A model generated the notes under the pieces. It was given only the letters and a program-made list of their open reading frames with translations. It did no database searches and was not told the origin of the DNA. A DNA stretch of 64,000 bases from Antedon mediterranea (lineage: Eukaryota > Echinodermata > Crinoidea > Comatulida > Antedonidae): contig NC_092676.1 of the NCBI RefSeq assembly GCF_964355755.1, positions 8,600,288 to 8,664,287 on the forward strand, in the 5' to 3' direction. The first letter of the stretch is position 1, and each line of letters begins with the position of its first letter. Made by a program: the position numbers and the translations under genes. Shown piece after piece: positions 12,451 to 25,796 of this stretch.

Positions 12451-12588
12451 ACTACAGTACAGTCTATTCATACGTATGTAAATGAGATATAAACAAACTA
12501 CAGTACAGTCTATTCATACGTATGTAAATGAGATATAAACAAACTACAGTACAGTCTATTCATACGTATGTAAATGAGATATAAACAA
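12451..12588. repeat. 46-bp tandem repeat, three exact copies
   Basis: Three copies of a 46-bp unit beginning ACTACAGTACAGTCTATTCA and ending GATATAAACAA appear identical, so the triplication is recent. Apart from this, 11420-13140 shows only AT-rich sequence and a fragment (12855-12925) of the GGTTCCCACTAG MITE family. Confidence 0.95.
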
Positions 12589-13154
12589 ATTGGCCATACA
12601 GGGTGTAGCAAAGAAAATCAAAACAGAAGACGGCAGACATACAAGTGAAATCAGATAAACAATTGTTATTCATTATATGCAGTAAATTAAATGTCGTAAC
12701 AAATTAAATTGGAAAGAGGATTGAGTTAATATAAAATATGTTGTTTTTTATGAGAGAGGAATTATAGTTTGTAATGTACTGCAATCGACATGTCGCCCTC
12801 TAAAAACAATTTTGTCTGTCGCTTTCAGTTAACAAAACAAATATACTGTAATTGTTTGGTTCCCACTAGAGGCAAAGAACGTTAGTTGACCAATCACGAT
12901 CGAGCGATGGATTATTGGAACTGTCCTATGTTCTTGTGTTGCGCACAAAATGAAGTTGTGTCGTTCATCATCCATATGATCCTTTAAAAAATACTCATTC
13001 ATAAGAGGGCAACAATTCATGTCCGTCAACTCATTCATCACATTCTTTCATTCATCTATCGATCTGAAAGTTATTCAACCTAATAGTCAAATTTGTACTT
13101 GTCCATCCAGACAACAACATACACTACTTTTCATCAGTCGGTCGGTCGGTTGAT

Positions 13155-13347
13155 CGCTCAGTCAGTCAGTCAGTCAGTCAGTCAGTCAGTCAGTCAGTCA
13201 GTCAGTCAGTCAGTCAGTCAGTCAGTCAGTCAGTCAGTCAGTCAGTCAGTCAGTCAGTCAGTCAGTCAGTCAGTCAGTCAGTCAGTCAGTCAGTCAGTCA
13301 GTCAGTCAGTCAGTCAGTCAAATGGACTGACTGACTGTCAGTCCATT
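13155..13347. repeat. (CAGT)n microsatellite capped by a hairpin
   Basis: About 40 perfect CAGT tetranucleotides run to 13320. They are followed by AATGGACTGAC, TGACT and GTCAGTCCATT, an 11-bp-arm hairpin whose arms are made of the same motif in both orientations. A short frame of SQSV repeats is an artefact of the array. Confidence 0.95.
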
Positions 13348-14054
13348 TATTGTTTAGTATTCTTTGTATAGCTATTCATTCCTGTGTATAACAAGTGTAC
13401 ATTTACGCACGTAACTATGCTTATATTTCCTAATGATAGTAGGTGCTAGTTTTCACAATAATTAATCTTACTTATTATAAAAGAAAACACAATTACAACC
13501 ACTCCGATATAATATATGGCAAAACAAAGTGATTGAGAACAGATTTCACTCCGGTTATGTGGCGTACAAAGCCTTCATTTATCATTGCGAATGAAATCAT
13601 AAGGAGGCATTTTATAGTCTTATTTACTTCAGTGGAACTGGAAAATATATCGATATAATATTAATAACACGCCCTAACAAATTTAATAGTATCCTCTTCG
13701 TTTGTCATGCATGTCGCTTATGTAGTCAGAATTCCTGGCTTTAAATAGGTTTCGATCTTAATCGTCTCGTTAGTGTAGAATTTGCAGAAAAGTAAATACT
13801 ATTTTAGATATATATATGGTACATAATATTTTGTACAGTTGATATGTTTCCAGCTAGAGATAATTCAGATATTTGATATATTTGTATAAATGATGTGTAG
13901 GGCCTATAATTATTGTTTAAAAATACAGTGTAAAGAATACTACAGATTATTAATCGTTATAATCGCGGTAATCATGGTAAACAACAGTAACAACATGTTA
14001 TTAATGTTTTTTAATCATCGCCTAGCACCGTAATCGGCCATTGAAATTAAACTT

Positions 14055-15560
14055 TTTTATATCGTAGCATCTTAATCGGCATCATCGGAAAATCGGCAGC
14101 ATCGGTAGACCAGTAATCGACATTATCGGTAACATTGTAATCGGCATTATCGGTAATATCATAATCGCCATTAGCATCATGGCCATCAACGTGAAACTTC
14201 ATTATATCGTTGCCATCGGTAGCATCGTAGGCCATTATCGGTAGCATCGTATTTGGCATCATTGGTGGACTCGTAATCGACATTTTCGGTAACATCACCA
14301 TCGTAATCAGAATCGTCATTATTATATATCCATCAACAAGAAACTTCGTTATATCTTCGCAGTCGGTAGTAGCATCGTGGCATTATCGGTGGCATCATAA
14401 TCAGCATTAGCATCTCCATATCAACATGAAACGTTGTTATATCGTCGCCATCTGTAGCATCGTAGGCCATTATCGGTAGCATCGTATTTGGCATCATTGG
14501 TGGACTCGTAATCGGCATTTTCGGTAACATCTTAATCAGCATCGTCATTAGCATATCCATCAACAAGAAACTTCGTTATTTCCTCGCCGTCGGTAGTAAC
14601 ATCGTGGGCATTATCGGTGGCATCGTAATCGACATCATAGGTAGACTCTTAATCGGCATTATCGGTAACATCGTAATATATAATATATATCAATATGAAA
14701 CTTCGTTATATTGTAGCCATGGGTAGCATCGTAGGGCATTATTGGTAGCATCGTAATCGGCATAGTAATTTCTATCAACATGAAACTTCGTTATATGGTC
14801 ACCATCGGTAGTGGCATCGTAATCGGCATCATAGGTAAACTCGTAATCGGCATTATCGGTAACATTATAATATAACATTGTTATTAGCATACGAATCAAC
14901 ATGAAATTTTGTTATATTGTCGGTAGTATCGTAGGGTATTATCGGTAGCATCGTAATCAGCATTATCGGTAACATCATAATGCAGAATAGTCATTAGCAT
15001 GTCTATCAACATGAAACGTTGTTATATCGTCGCTATCGGTAGTAGCATCGTGATCATTATCGGTAGCATCGTAATCGGCATTATAGGTAGACTCGTATTC
15101 GGCATTATTGGTAACATCGTATCAGTATCGTCATAAGCATATCCATCAACAAGAGACTTCGTTATATCGTCGATATCGGTAGCATCGTAGGCTATTTTCG
15201 GTAGCATCGTATTCGGCATTATCGGTAACATCGTAATCGGCATTGTCATTAGCATATCCATCAACATAAAATGTCGTTATATCGTTGCCATTGGTAGTAG
15301 CATCGTGGGCATTATCGGTAAAATCTTAATCAGCATCGTCATTAGCATAGCTAGCCATCAGCATGAAACTTCGTTATATCGTCGCCATCGGTAGTAGCGT
15401 CGTAGTTATTGGTGGCAACGTTATCGGCATCATCGTAATCGGTATCATCGGTGGCATCGGAAATCTGTATCATCGTAATTTGTATCATCGGTGGCATCGT
15501 AATCATCACCATCGTCATCAGCATCAACGGCAGTATTATAATCGGCATTGCCATTATCGT
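14055..15560. repeat. Degenerate satellite with higher-order structure
   Basis: A short motif near ATCGTAATCGGCATTATCGG is reiterated throughout. On top of it, a longer marker (ATCAACATGAAACTTCGTTA or close variants) recurs eleven times, at about 14187, 14332, 14423, 14562, 14690, 14777, 14897, 15007, 15142, 15260 and 15358, spaced 87-145 bp apart. Several apparent minus-strand frames here are products of the repeat. 13350-14050 before it holds nothing recognised. Confidence 0.9.
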
Positions 15561-15899
15561 AACATCAAATGCTTAACATTATTATTTCACTTATTATCCA
15601 CAGATCGCTTTTATTTCTGACAAGATTTAATTCTTAACATTGTTATGAATTACAAGTCGTGATGTCAATAAGACGCAGGCCATAGAACATAAATTGTGTC
15701 ATTGTTATGTATTGGATAAAGTATCTCGCGGGAAACGAGTCTGAGTGTTATAACCATTAAACTAGATTACATGCATAGTCAACTGATATTATGCTCTCTC
15801 GTGTACCATCTCTCTTTCTTATCACTACAAAAAATATTTATTATTCAATAATGTATAGTGTTGGGATAGCATGCACTGCGCGGTAAAAATGTTAACCCT

Positions 15900-16365
15900 T
15901 AAAGGCCAATTTACACAAACGAGCGGTAACGGTAAGCGGTAAACGGTTACCGGAAAACAAAAATATATAATCTAGTGTTATTTCTTATGATCATTTACAC
16001 AAAACGCCGAGAGGAGGGTGCTTGAGCGAAAACTCACTCAGAGTAGATACCGTACTGTACAGGTCGGTCCAAGGCAATCTAACAGCAGGATGCTGAGCTC
16101 CGGAGATCAAAGGGTTTATCTGTGGCGACGACACGATCAGTTCCACGCCCCTTAATAAACAGGCAGAGAATATTATATTATAGTATTGTATAGTACTGTT
16201 GATATTTGTCGCAGCCAGACATAAGATCAAAGAACTGGTACGAGTTCCTATCTTGTCAAGGCGAGCTCAGTGTCCTGTTGTTAGATCGCTTTGCTTGTAC
16301 GTGGGACTACGCGCTTTTCCGCTTACCGTTACCGCTCGTCAGTCTAAATGTCCAATTTACCTTAA
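15900..16365. mobile_element. MITE with GAGCGGTAACGGTAAGCGG ends, carrying a second MITE
   Basis: The left end AATTTACACAAACGAGCGG plus TAACGGTAAGCGG is matched in inverted order at about 16318-16365 (CCGCTTACCGTTACCGCTCG, then CCAATTTACC). Inside, 16069-16294 is a copy of a different inverted-repeat element (CCAAGGCAATCTAACAGCAGG on the left, CCTGTTGTTAGATCGCTTTG on the right), so one insertion lies within the other. Confidence 0.7.
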
Positions 16366-17920
16366 ACGCTAGTTTGCTTTTGAAAGGTTTATCATAACAT
16401 TGTAATAAATATTCTATGTGGGCGTAATGTTCAAACAACACTACAATTATTTCTACTGTACTACCTATATCAATAAAGAACATTTATTTGGTAAAACGTT
16501 TCGGTTGGATGATTTTTAGCGGTTTAGTACGCGTGCGTGAAATACCACTAGGTTTTAGCTCAGATTTTGTTGTTGCATTTTATTCGGCATTCGCATATGT
16601 TGTTTTTGACAATGATAAGCAATTTATTTTATAAATCAAGACAATCTGGAACAGCACACTGCAAATATATTAATGCGTTCATATTATGTTCAACGTTCAT
16701 TAAACAAGATGAACGAGATATTTCGGGCATAACCTTTCTGATACGCCTGAAAGATAGGAGCCTAAAGATCTGTTTCATTTATTAATAAATTCTAATGGAA
16801 AAATGCATCCATTTCCGCGTTTGATTTATATATTGGCGAGATATAAGAAATAAATTGATAATGAATGCTGACGGTTGAAAGCAGATTTTGTTTCAGATTT
16901 AGTTTATTTAATTCAACAAATGTTTCAATCTAAATCTGCACAATTTACACGTCACGTGCGTGTTATTAAAACAGGCACCCAATTCTGCAGCTGTCACTAG
17001 GTGGATCTTAACTGACTATTGAAAGTCATCTAGATACGAGTCTTGGTGTACATCAATAAATATTCAAAACAACTGTTTACTCTTATGTATAACATTATTC
17101 CTTAGTTACTGAGGTTAGATAGAGGTGGGATGGGGAGGCGAATATGACTATAATTAATTCGAATCACAAATATAAGATATTCCAACTGCGTCACACAGTG
17201 AATTGTTCACTTCATTTTCCGAGAAATATTTTTCTGAGTAAAATAATGAATAATTTAGGGCTGAATTAAAATGCTTTGTATTCGAAGTTTAAAGCGGATT
17301 CTGATATAATGAAAATGATCGTTACAATTAATATTATGTTGTTAGGCCTATCAATAAAAGTGAAGTATTAGTGTTGTTACGGTAGCGAACAATAGGATTC
17401 AGTAACATCGTTTGGAATTAGATTGCTCATCTTGCATGAAAGATAATACATTATCTGACTTAAGATGACGCGATATGTTTTCTTTTTAAAATCTAAACCA
17501 TTTAAAGCCACTTAATGGCTCTATAACGGTCAATTACTATGTTGTTTATTCGATTACAAACTATATTGATATCTGGCGCATGTAACGTCAGCGTGATCTT
17601 ACAGTAGTAGCTCCCAGCAAACGGATTCAGTCAGCAATTTTAGGTGTTACAAGACACGGCAAAGCCTCGTGAAAGAAAAGCCGATGATTAACCAAAGTCA
17701 ACATGTGACTCAAAAGTAAAGCAGATATATTATTGGAATGAGTCTTATCAGAGAGTAATTTATGTCCTGTCTAAATTATCGACAGCATGTACGGTAGTTT
17801 GTTATCATAATCGGTAGCGTTCCTATCATCGATTTTGTAGACGTTTGTCCAAACAATGGAAATCGCATTCAACAACACTGATTTTTCACGAGCAAGCGGT
17901 TTTTATTTCGATTCCCGTAA
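16366..17920. other. Gene-free flank and presumed 5' region of EGF gene 1
   Basis: AT-rich sequence with no recognised exon. The promoter of the EGF gene that starts at 17921 should lie in its right part, but I see no clear TATA or initiator. Confidence 0.4.
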
Positions 17921-20900
17921 ATGGATATTGTAGGATGTAGTTCTAAGAAAACCATGTCTCTTTCTATCTTTCTCTATCTTTCAACATTTCTTCCGCTGAG
18001 CCTCGGACAAGGTAAGCTTTCTGTGCATTGTATTTAGTTTTAAGATTAGCGCCGCAAAAGCCAAGTTGATATGTTTGGTAAATTTAACCTACGGGTTTCA
18101 GAGATGTATGGCACCACGTTAAAACATTATTTAAAACTTGAAGAAACATTACCCGCTTTAAGTTTATTCAGTACAGTGTGTTTTTTAGGTTTAAACTATG
18201 TATTGAATTCTTAAAGATGTGTGATTGTAACTTGTGTCCATAGTTCTTCAGTTATTTACCCGTTACGTGGTTCGTAGCCACAAAATGTTAGTTAACTCTA
18301 CCCATGGAACCAACTTAACCGGGTAAATAACAAAGTCTGAATGGGTCCTATGTTGCATCTCTTGGTATCCACTATAGGTTGTTGATTGATATCGGAATTT
18401 AATTAGGGCCTAGGGGTTATTCAAATCACCTAACCTAGATCACGGTTAAAAACTATAATTAATCGATAATGGTTTTAAAAAAGTGTACGGTAGCTATCAA
18501 TAATGATGTTTGTTTCTTATGTTATCATTTAGCCTATGCATTCAATAACTGAAAATACAAATGCATTGTATCTTGCCTTGTCACCTGTAATACTATTAGA
18601 GTATTTTATTTTGTTTACTACAAACTTCTTAGATGGATCACTAAGAACCGTGTTTGAATTTGAATTAACTGTACGTGAACCGACTATAGAAATACAACCC
18701 AATCTTTAATAGTCATGAGATTAAATATTGAATAAATATACAATTATAGAATTTACATTTTTACGCTTCTGTGTGAATGCTATTGAACGACAGTGAGTTT
18801 AACCTGGGTTCTATAACACTTGCATTCAATGATAAAATGCTTCTTTCAGATTTATGTGATATGATAAATTATAATTTTGAATAATAAATACAGTAAAATT
18901 GGTACACAAAACCAACTGATATCTCCTGGGAGAAACATAAGCTTGTCTTAATTGTAACACTGGAACATAGACGTATATTTCATTTAAAAGAATCGGTTTC
19001 ATATTATGTTACAGTACGTGTAAAGCTATATTCTATCGATTAAGAAATGCTTTTTGCAGTGTTTAATATTTACATTTTAATATTAATATTTGCAAATGTC
19101 GATTTGAAAAAAAAGTAAAAATGGTTGTAGGCCTACGTTCTGTAGCCTATATCATTTCGAAATTTTTATTTTACAATTTTTGTTTATCTTTTGTGGTTCA
19201 CCACCACCTTTATTTATTCAATGTTTCATTACATAATTTCTAAACATTTTCTACCTTTTGTCATTATTTACTGTTTTTCCTCATTAATATCATAATTGAC
19301 CTTTAGTATCGATATACCATTAGTAAACATTAGCATTCATTTAGTATTTTTGTTATCTGAATTACTAAACATTAATACAAAGTATTTACTTCTTAACATT
19401 CTTTTTTTTGAGTTAAATCTTCTATTTACAAAATCAATCGTATATTAATTAAAATTACAAACCTGTTTACACCTGTGCGTTTCTACTTCACTACATTCAA
19501 ATGCATTGTATGGTGTACAATGATAGTGGGCTTATTACAATTCAGTAGAAACCTTCCCATGACACTCATATATCCAGCAGGGGACATCCTGTTACAGGGA
19601 CACTTCCCATGAACCGAATATGATATAATATTCCGACTAACATAAATTAAAGTGACACTTTGTTTGGTTACGAAGGTGTCAAAATAATAGGTGTTTTAAC
19701 CGTGTTTCATAAATTGTAATAAAAACAACTTAAGACCGTAATTATTACTTATGCAAGTATTTTATGTACCGCATTACATGATGCTAAAAAATGAAAAGAT
19801 ATTTTATTCATTCAACTCCCTGCTAAACAGACTAGCCTGGGTGCAGTACAAATTTTGCGGGAAAAAAGTATAGGAAAATTGTTTTCTTTTTTTTCTGATA
19901 GAGTATACCATATAGAATGTCAGAAAAAAATCCCCATCCCAGGGTCTTGGGGAAAATTTTTTACGGCACTTTCAAATTTTGGCCTATATAACACACACAA
20001 ATGCCTATTAACACACACAAATACCTATATATAGGGGATATGGAAAACAAATTCACGTTTTTTTTACTTGGAGTTGTGTTATGATGATTAAAATTTGCTG
20101 AGGCTTACTTTAAAAACTACTTCTCATAGTAGTTGATAAATCGAGTCGATAACAATGACATCATCATGCCAGAATCCAATATGGCGTCCAATTTGGCGGA
20201 AAAAACAGGGTATTGCTAAACCCCCTCAAACCCCTGGAAACCTCCAAAAAAACATAGCAAACCCCACCGAACCAACATAAAAGTGATTGAATCATGTAGT
20301 GTACGATCCACTGGGTATATCCATGTAAAAAAATATTGAATTTCTACTGTTAACTACTTATTTTTGGGGTAAAACATCATTTTTTGGTAAAAAATGATTG
20401 CTAATTTTTAACCAAAAAATGATGTTTTACCCCAAAAATAAGTAGTTAACAGTAGAAATTTTTAATTTTTTTTACATGGACATACCTAGTGGGTCGTACA
20501 CTCCATGATTCAATCACTTTTATGTTGGTTCGGTGGGGTTTTCTATGTTGTTTTTTTTAGGTTTCCAGGGGTTTGAGGTGGTTTAGCAATACCCTGTTTT
20601 TCCCGCCAAATTGGGCGCCATATTGGATTCTGGCATGATGATGTCATCGTATCGACTTGATTCATCAACTACTATGAGAAGTAGTTATTAAAGTAAGCCT
20701 CTACTAATTTTAATCATTAAAACCCAACTGCAAGTAACAAAAACTGTTAATTGATTTTCCCTATCCCCTATATATAGGTATTTGTGTGTGTTAATAGGAA
20801 TTTGTGTGTGTTATAGGCCTATAGGCCAAAATTTAAAAGTGCCATAAAAAAATTTCCCCAAGACCTTGGGATGGGGATTTTTTTTCTGACATTCTATATG

Positions 20901-23900
20901 GTATACTCTATTAGAAAAACCAAAAAAAAATTTTCCTATACTTTTTTCCCGCAAATGTGTATAATAATTGTTCTGCACCCAGGCTAGACGTACTATAATG
21001 CATGTCTCAACATCTTTATGCTCCAAAGCACCACGCGGTGAACACTCACCAAACCCGGAAATCACGGGTGTTTACTTTGAGGTAGGCCTACAAGAAGGAT
21101 ATACAGTGATATACAGTACTCCTATTAAGGCACTCAGGGGACATCTTTAAGACACAACAGATAGGGTGTCCCCTAGGGGTTAATCAATATCCCAACGCCA
21201 TGTTCGTTTATCAAGAAAGTGTCCATTTAGTTGGGTTGTCTCTTGAAAGTGAGGTGTGGAGGTGTTTAACTGTACCATACAGGCGTGAACATACTCAATA
21301 CAGACTTATTTCCTATAGGATCTTGTATTATTACAGCTTCTGTCACGTGTGTCCCCAAACGCTACAAGTTAATATAACCAGAAGGCAGCGATGTAATGAT
21401 TAGTTTGGAAAGTGCACATTGAATGTCATGGTTATCCATTATTGGTTATTGGTTCCACCACCGGGATCAACGGCAATGAAAACCATCCAACTTACAACAT
21501 TATACCGATTATGTTCAGTGTCGTGTACAGTCTATAGAAGGACGCATGTACTCATCCATATATTTATTTTCTTACATAAGGTTTACTACCTATATCAGAC
21601 ATTTCATTTCATCATTTTATTCGACATCAAAAATGTCCTGGGACCACAAAAGCAACAAAGTCTCCATAACATATGTCTGGAGCCCCAGAAGAACTTAACT
21701 ACATATAATTATTTATTAATCTACAAAATACATTTAAAAACATATAAAACTGGTAAAATAAAATGATGGAACACACACAAATTACGAGAGACTATAGCTT
21801 TATATACTTATATTTTAAAGTAGAAAATGTATATAGCCTAAAAACAAACAGAAAACTCGACATTCCCAAGCCTATGGTATACAATCGTGCTGAGTAGGCT
21901 ATAGGGGGTTACCCCAGTTTTCTGTGGGCCCGCCGTTAGCTCAGTATTTGGGTGGCTAACTTTTGGACACAAGATAGACAAGGGAGGAGAAAAAGAACAA
22001 TGAGTGTCAAACTTAAATTAGCTTAACCTGAATTCTACGTTGTGATACGATACTACACATAATCAGTAGGATAATTTTCAATTTAAACGATACCATTAGT
22101 TTATCAATATCATTATTTAATCATTTATTAGGAAATTATACAAATATGGAGACACGAATCCACCCATTGGTTTTAAAGATGAATAAAAAACACCAACTCC
22201 GAAACCAGTTTTAGAAATACCGGGATGGTGTCTGGCGGGGGGTAGTTTCACCATGTAGTTTAAGTTTTATTTATTTTTTATTAGCCGAAACTGTTCAAAT
22301 TCATTTCAATGTAGGCCTAAATTCACTTGATTTGACTTGACTTAAGGGCATAACGTTTTTAGGACCGAGCATTTTAGTATGATAACGGCAAACCTTCACT
22401 AAGTAAGACTAACTTAGACATTGAAGTAAAGATTATAATTCTAAAAGCCTGTCTTTAACAATCTGATTAAGTCGGCAATCCTAATAGAGACAACAGGAAG
22501 ATCATATACGTACTTTATGAGGTCACCGCAGCAGAAATAGTAATGAGATGGCAATTTGTGTTTGAAATACAAACTCAGACAAATGGGATGATTACGCTAA
22601 TTAGCATAATCACATATTCAAATATGTTAATTTTAAACGAAATGACGCAAGTCTTTACATTTAAAGTATATTTTAGATTACATGATGGATATTGATACAC
22701 TAATTCGTATTCTTGTTAATATAGGGAAGTTTCTGGAATCTAATTGTTTGTCTAATAAAGTCTAGATTGATGCACATACCAGGCCTAGCAGTCCTGTAGC
22801 CCAGTGGCCGTATTCACAAATCACACTTAAGTGTGATAATTTTTTAAATATTGTACATAAAAGTATTTCACTTAACACAATAAATATTTAAGTATTTCCC
22901 TTAAACTGTATTGGATAGAAGATTTTGTTTTTTATTTTAAGGGTGTTTTCCATAGCCTAATTGTGAATGGTGAATACGACCACATATTCTGTCCAAAAAC
23001 CATTCATTATCTGTAACGGTCACTAACAGTTTGGTTTGTATTTAAATTTGTTGTACATTCTAAACTGCAAGAGTCTTAAAGATGTGTTGTCTCCAAAAAA
23101 CATGAAAAATAAAGATTAATTAAAATCAGATTTTGAATAGGCCATTTTGCAGTTTTAATAAAGTTATTCACGTAGAAAAATAAGATAAATAAAATTAATT
23201 ATTTTAATTATAAAAAGACAAAAGAAACGGTTAATTGTAACCAACAACCATGGCCGGACAGACAATTTAGGTATATTTTGCTTTTCTGTCGAGGTAAATT
23301 TGTTTTTGTTTGATCCAGTCGAAGTGAATAACTATTATGTGAGATTAAAATGGTATATTCAACAACAAATTATTTTTTTAGGGGACAATACATCTTTAAC
23401 ATTTTTATGCTAGTCAACAAACATATTTGCTATTTTGTTCCTGGATTTGTAATGTTGTAATATTGGAATAATTTGCAGTGATTCGTTTAGCTGTTTAGTG
23501 AACTCGTCATGTGGATTTTTAAACTGTTTTCTTACTTCTTTGTCTTTGTAAGAAATAATGAAATGACATACAAATTGTTTTCTTATTTGATGTCAATGTC
23601 TTCGATGTAACCTTTTAACATCTTCGTACATTGAATATAAGAATATTATCCCATTTAGCACTGCCAAAATAATTATATCTAACGCAATAATAACAATTAT
23701 TGATATTATTCCACTATACACTTTGATCTGTAATCTCAACTTTTGTCAATACTTTGTCGATTATTTAATTATTCTGACCTTGAGTTATTCAATAATGTAA
23801 TACCTATAAGTATGTTTCCATGGTAATAATCGATAATTCATTAATTACAGGTGTTAATTGAAAAAATAGTGATGCAAAGTACGAAGGTGTCTTTTCCTGT

Positions 23901-25796
23901 CACCGCCCCAGGTGTGACGTTAGTTCCTGCCTGCTATTTGCACGATGTTTTGTAAACGCTGCCGTGGATGGTTTAAAGACCCAACTTACTTTGACCTATA
24001 CGGAGTCTGATTTATTGGTCCTTTATACAGTTGATATTAGTTGTTATAGTTAGCAGTTACCATTTTATTTGTGTACTAGGTGATGAATGTTTGTGTGATT
24101 TCATTGAATTTCAGGATACGAAGTAGCCTACTATTGTACTACGACCATGATTGTAATCGAAATTAAACGATCGCAAAAATGTTAGAGAATAAAAGTACAG
24201 TAAAAATAAAAAGTGTTTTATACGCGAATATCTATGACATTTTACAAGTCATGATAATCCAACATCGTTATGCATTACTCGCGTGGTCACCGTTTTAACT
24301 GTTTGAATCAACATGGATGTTTGACTTTATTGTATGCGTCCTGATGTTATTTTCGTATTAGCGTTGGTGGAAATATGATCTTTACGAATAATCCTCCGTC
24401 TGATCTTTCAGACTGATTTACTTTATCGCGCCTAATTAGTATCTGTACTTAAGTATTGACTAAAACGTATGTAAACCAGTTCAAAGTTCATGACTTATTC
24501 ACAGTAAGATTTATGTCGGCTTTATAAGTAGTAAAAATGAATTACATTTCCGTTTTTTGCAAACAACAATTCCACGAAATGACCATTCAGAAATAAAAAA
24601 CATGTATAGTTGTATAGTACTTTTGTTTACAATGGCAATATATTTTACATCAGAACGCCATATGTTAATTGAAACTATCACCATTTCTATTTGTTGTGTT
24701 TAATATTATTTACTTTTATTATTTATATTTTTATTTACTTTTATTTTATTTGTTAACGTTGTTCTATATAAAGTTTCAATAAGATATTTTATTGTCTTGT
24801 GACACATAGGAGAGCATTTTCATTTCTAATTCATTCTTCATAACATTCGTTCAAACGTTCTATTTCTAGGAATATGTACTCCAAATCCGTGTTTAAATGG
24901 AGGAAGTTGCCGCCCAGCTTCTCGTAAACCATATTTTTGTATGTGTCCGCCCGGAGTTTCGGGAGAAAAGTGTGAAGTTGGGCGTCGTATATTCTGCAAT
25001 GAACAACCGTGCCTTAACGGCGGAACTTGCATTTCCATAAATACTGATGGTTACTGTGACTGCAAGGATAACTTTTGGGGTTCTCATTGTGAATTAGGTA
25101 AGTCATCGTTTCTGAGCCCACTTTAGCTTAGAATGCTACAAATTATGAATCATAAAGCTTTGTCTACACTATCAAACTAGTTTGTGATGTGCCCAAATAC
25201 GGTAGTGATATTACCAAAGATGGTAGTGGCATGACATCGTCATGTCCATATATGGGCACATCACATTTTTTTGTCACATAAAGTTTGATAGTGTAGACAG
25301 AGCTTTAGTTGTCTTCATGTACCTTTTCCAAAATTATGTCAATTAATGTTTGCTATTTTTAAAGCTGTACAAAGTAATTGGAAATTTTGAGGGTGCGACA
25401 GATGTACTTAGATATGTTTTTCTCTTGAACTTCTTTATGGAGTGTGTCCCTCAACTATAATATTATTAGGTTTGGCTTTGGTTGGAGAAAAATTGACGCT
25501 AAAAAATAAGAACATTGTCCCTGGTATAAACTTACTGGAAATTAGTCATTTTCTAGAATCCTGTTTCACTCACGGTTTCCTTGTTTTATTTTTCAGTTTT
25601 AGAATCACCTGACGGATATACAGTCCCAACAATAATTTCTATGGCAACAGGATTAACAATAGGAGTTGTATCATTGTGTATATGTATAGGATATGTGAAT
25701 TATAAACTTTGTTGTGAGGATACCGACAAGCCACGTCCAGCACCAACCTACCCTGTCGTGGAGCTTAACGATGAATTTACAATTATGGATGCCTAG
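17921..25796 (+). CDS. Small type I membrane protein with two EGF domains (EGF-1)
   Basis: Exons 17921-18011, 24870-25097 and 25597-25796, all joined in phase 1, give 172 residues. Exon 1 encodes a signal peptide (core LSIFLYLSTFLPLSLG). A second in-frame ATG at 17954 has the better context and may be the real start. Exon 2 encodes two complete EGF domains with six cysteines each, both with CLNGG between the second and third cysteines. Exon 3 gives a short stalk, one membrane span (about TIISMATGLTIGVVSLCICI) and a 35-residue tail starting with a Cys-Cys pair, a possible palmitoylation site. No calcium-binding EGF signature is evident. It could be a membrane-tethered ligand or adhesion molecule; I do not recognise an orthologue. 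Intron 1 is 6.9 kb. A closely similar gene follows at 33670. Confidence 0.75.
18012..19832. other. EGF-1 intron 1, first part
   Basis: AT-rich with no recognised exon. About 19555-19625 holds a fragment of the repeat that mentions CAGGGGACAT and GGGACACTT, seen again near 21120, 30330, 39930 and 58740. Confidence 0.4.
19833..20986. mobile_element. 1.15-kb palindromic (foldback) element, copy 1
   Basis: The outer ends are TAGCCTGGGTGCAG and CTGCACCCAGGCTA. The two halves are near-perfect reverse complements that meet at about 20395-20415, in a short spacer between GGTAAAAAATGATTGC and its mirror. Both borders carry TA, consistent with a TA target as used by Tc1/mariner-like elements (inferred). 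There is no transposase. It lies in intron 1 of EGF-1. A second copy is at 54969-56015. Confidence 0.85.
20987..22805. other. EGF-1 intron 1, middle part
   Basis: No exon recognised. 21118-21180 contains a fragment of the TAGGGGT/GTGTCCCC repeat family. Short frames at 21200-21766 lack splice context and domain signatures. Confidence 0.4.
22806..22983. mobile_element. MITE with GGCCGTATTCAC ends
   Basis: GGCCGTATTCACAAATCACA on the left answers TGTGAATGGTGAATACGACC on the right. AT-rich interior, no coding capacity. Confidence 0.6.
23075..23398. mobile_element. MITE with CTTAAAGATGTGTTGTC ends, copy 1
   Basis: Inverted ends: CTTAAAGATGTGTTGTC and GGGGACAATACATCTTTAA. A second complete copy lies at 57243-57409, and partial copies at about 1080-1275 and 60113-60372. 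The family is dispersed through introns here. 23400-24869 after it is AT-rich with no exon seen. Confidence 0.7.
25154..25306. mobile_element. MITE with GTCTACACTATCAAAC ends, in EGF-1 intron 2
   Basis: AAAGCTTTGTCTACACTATC on the left and GATAGTGTAGACAGAGCTTT on the right are inverted ends. The interior repeats GTGATGTGCCCAAATA in both orientations. Further copies lie at about 48138-48256, 53024-53160, 53469-53570 and 57873-58058, making this one of the commonest families in the window. Confidence 0.8.

Noticed and set aside
13093-13371. Frame of SQSV repeats
   Set aside because: Translation of the CAGT microsatellite.
14047-15554. Series of minus-strand frames with MLPIMPNTML-type repeats
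   Set aside because: Translation of the degenerate satellite, with no consistent frame through it.
20811-21150. Short frames at the end of the palindromic element, with similar ones at 54919-55167
   Set aside because: Both lie in the arms of the same transposable element and share its sequence. They show no domain and no splice support.
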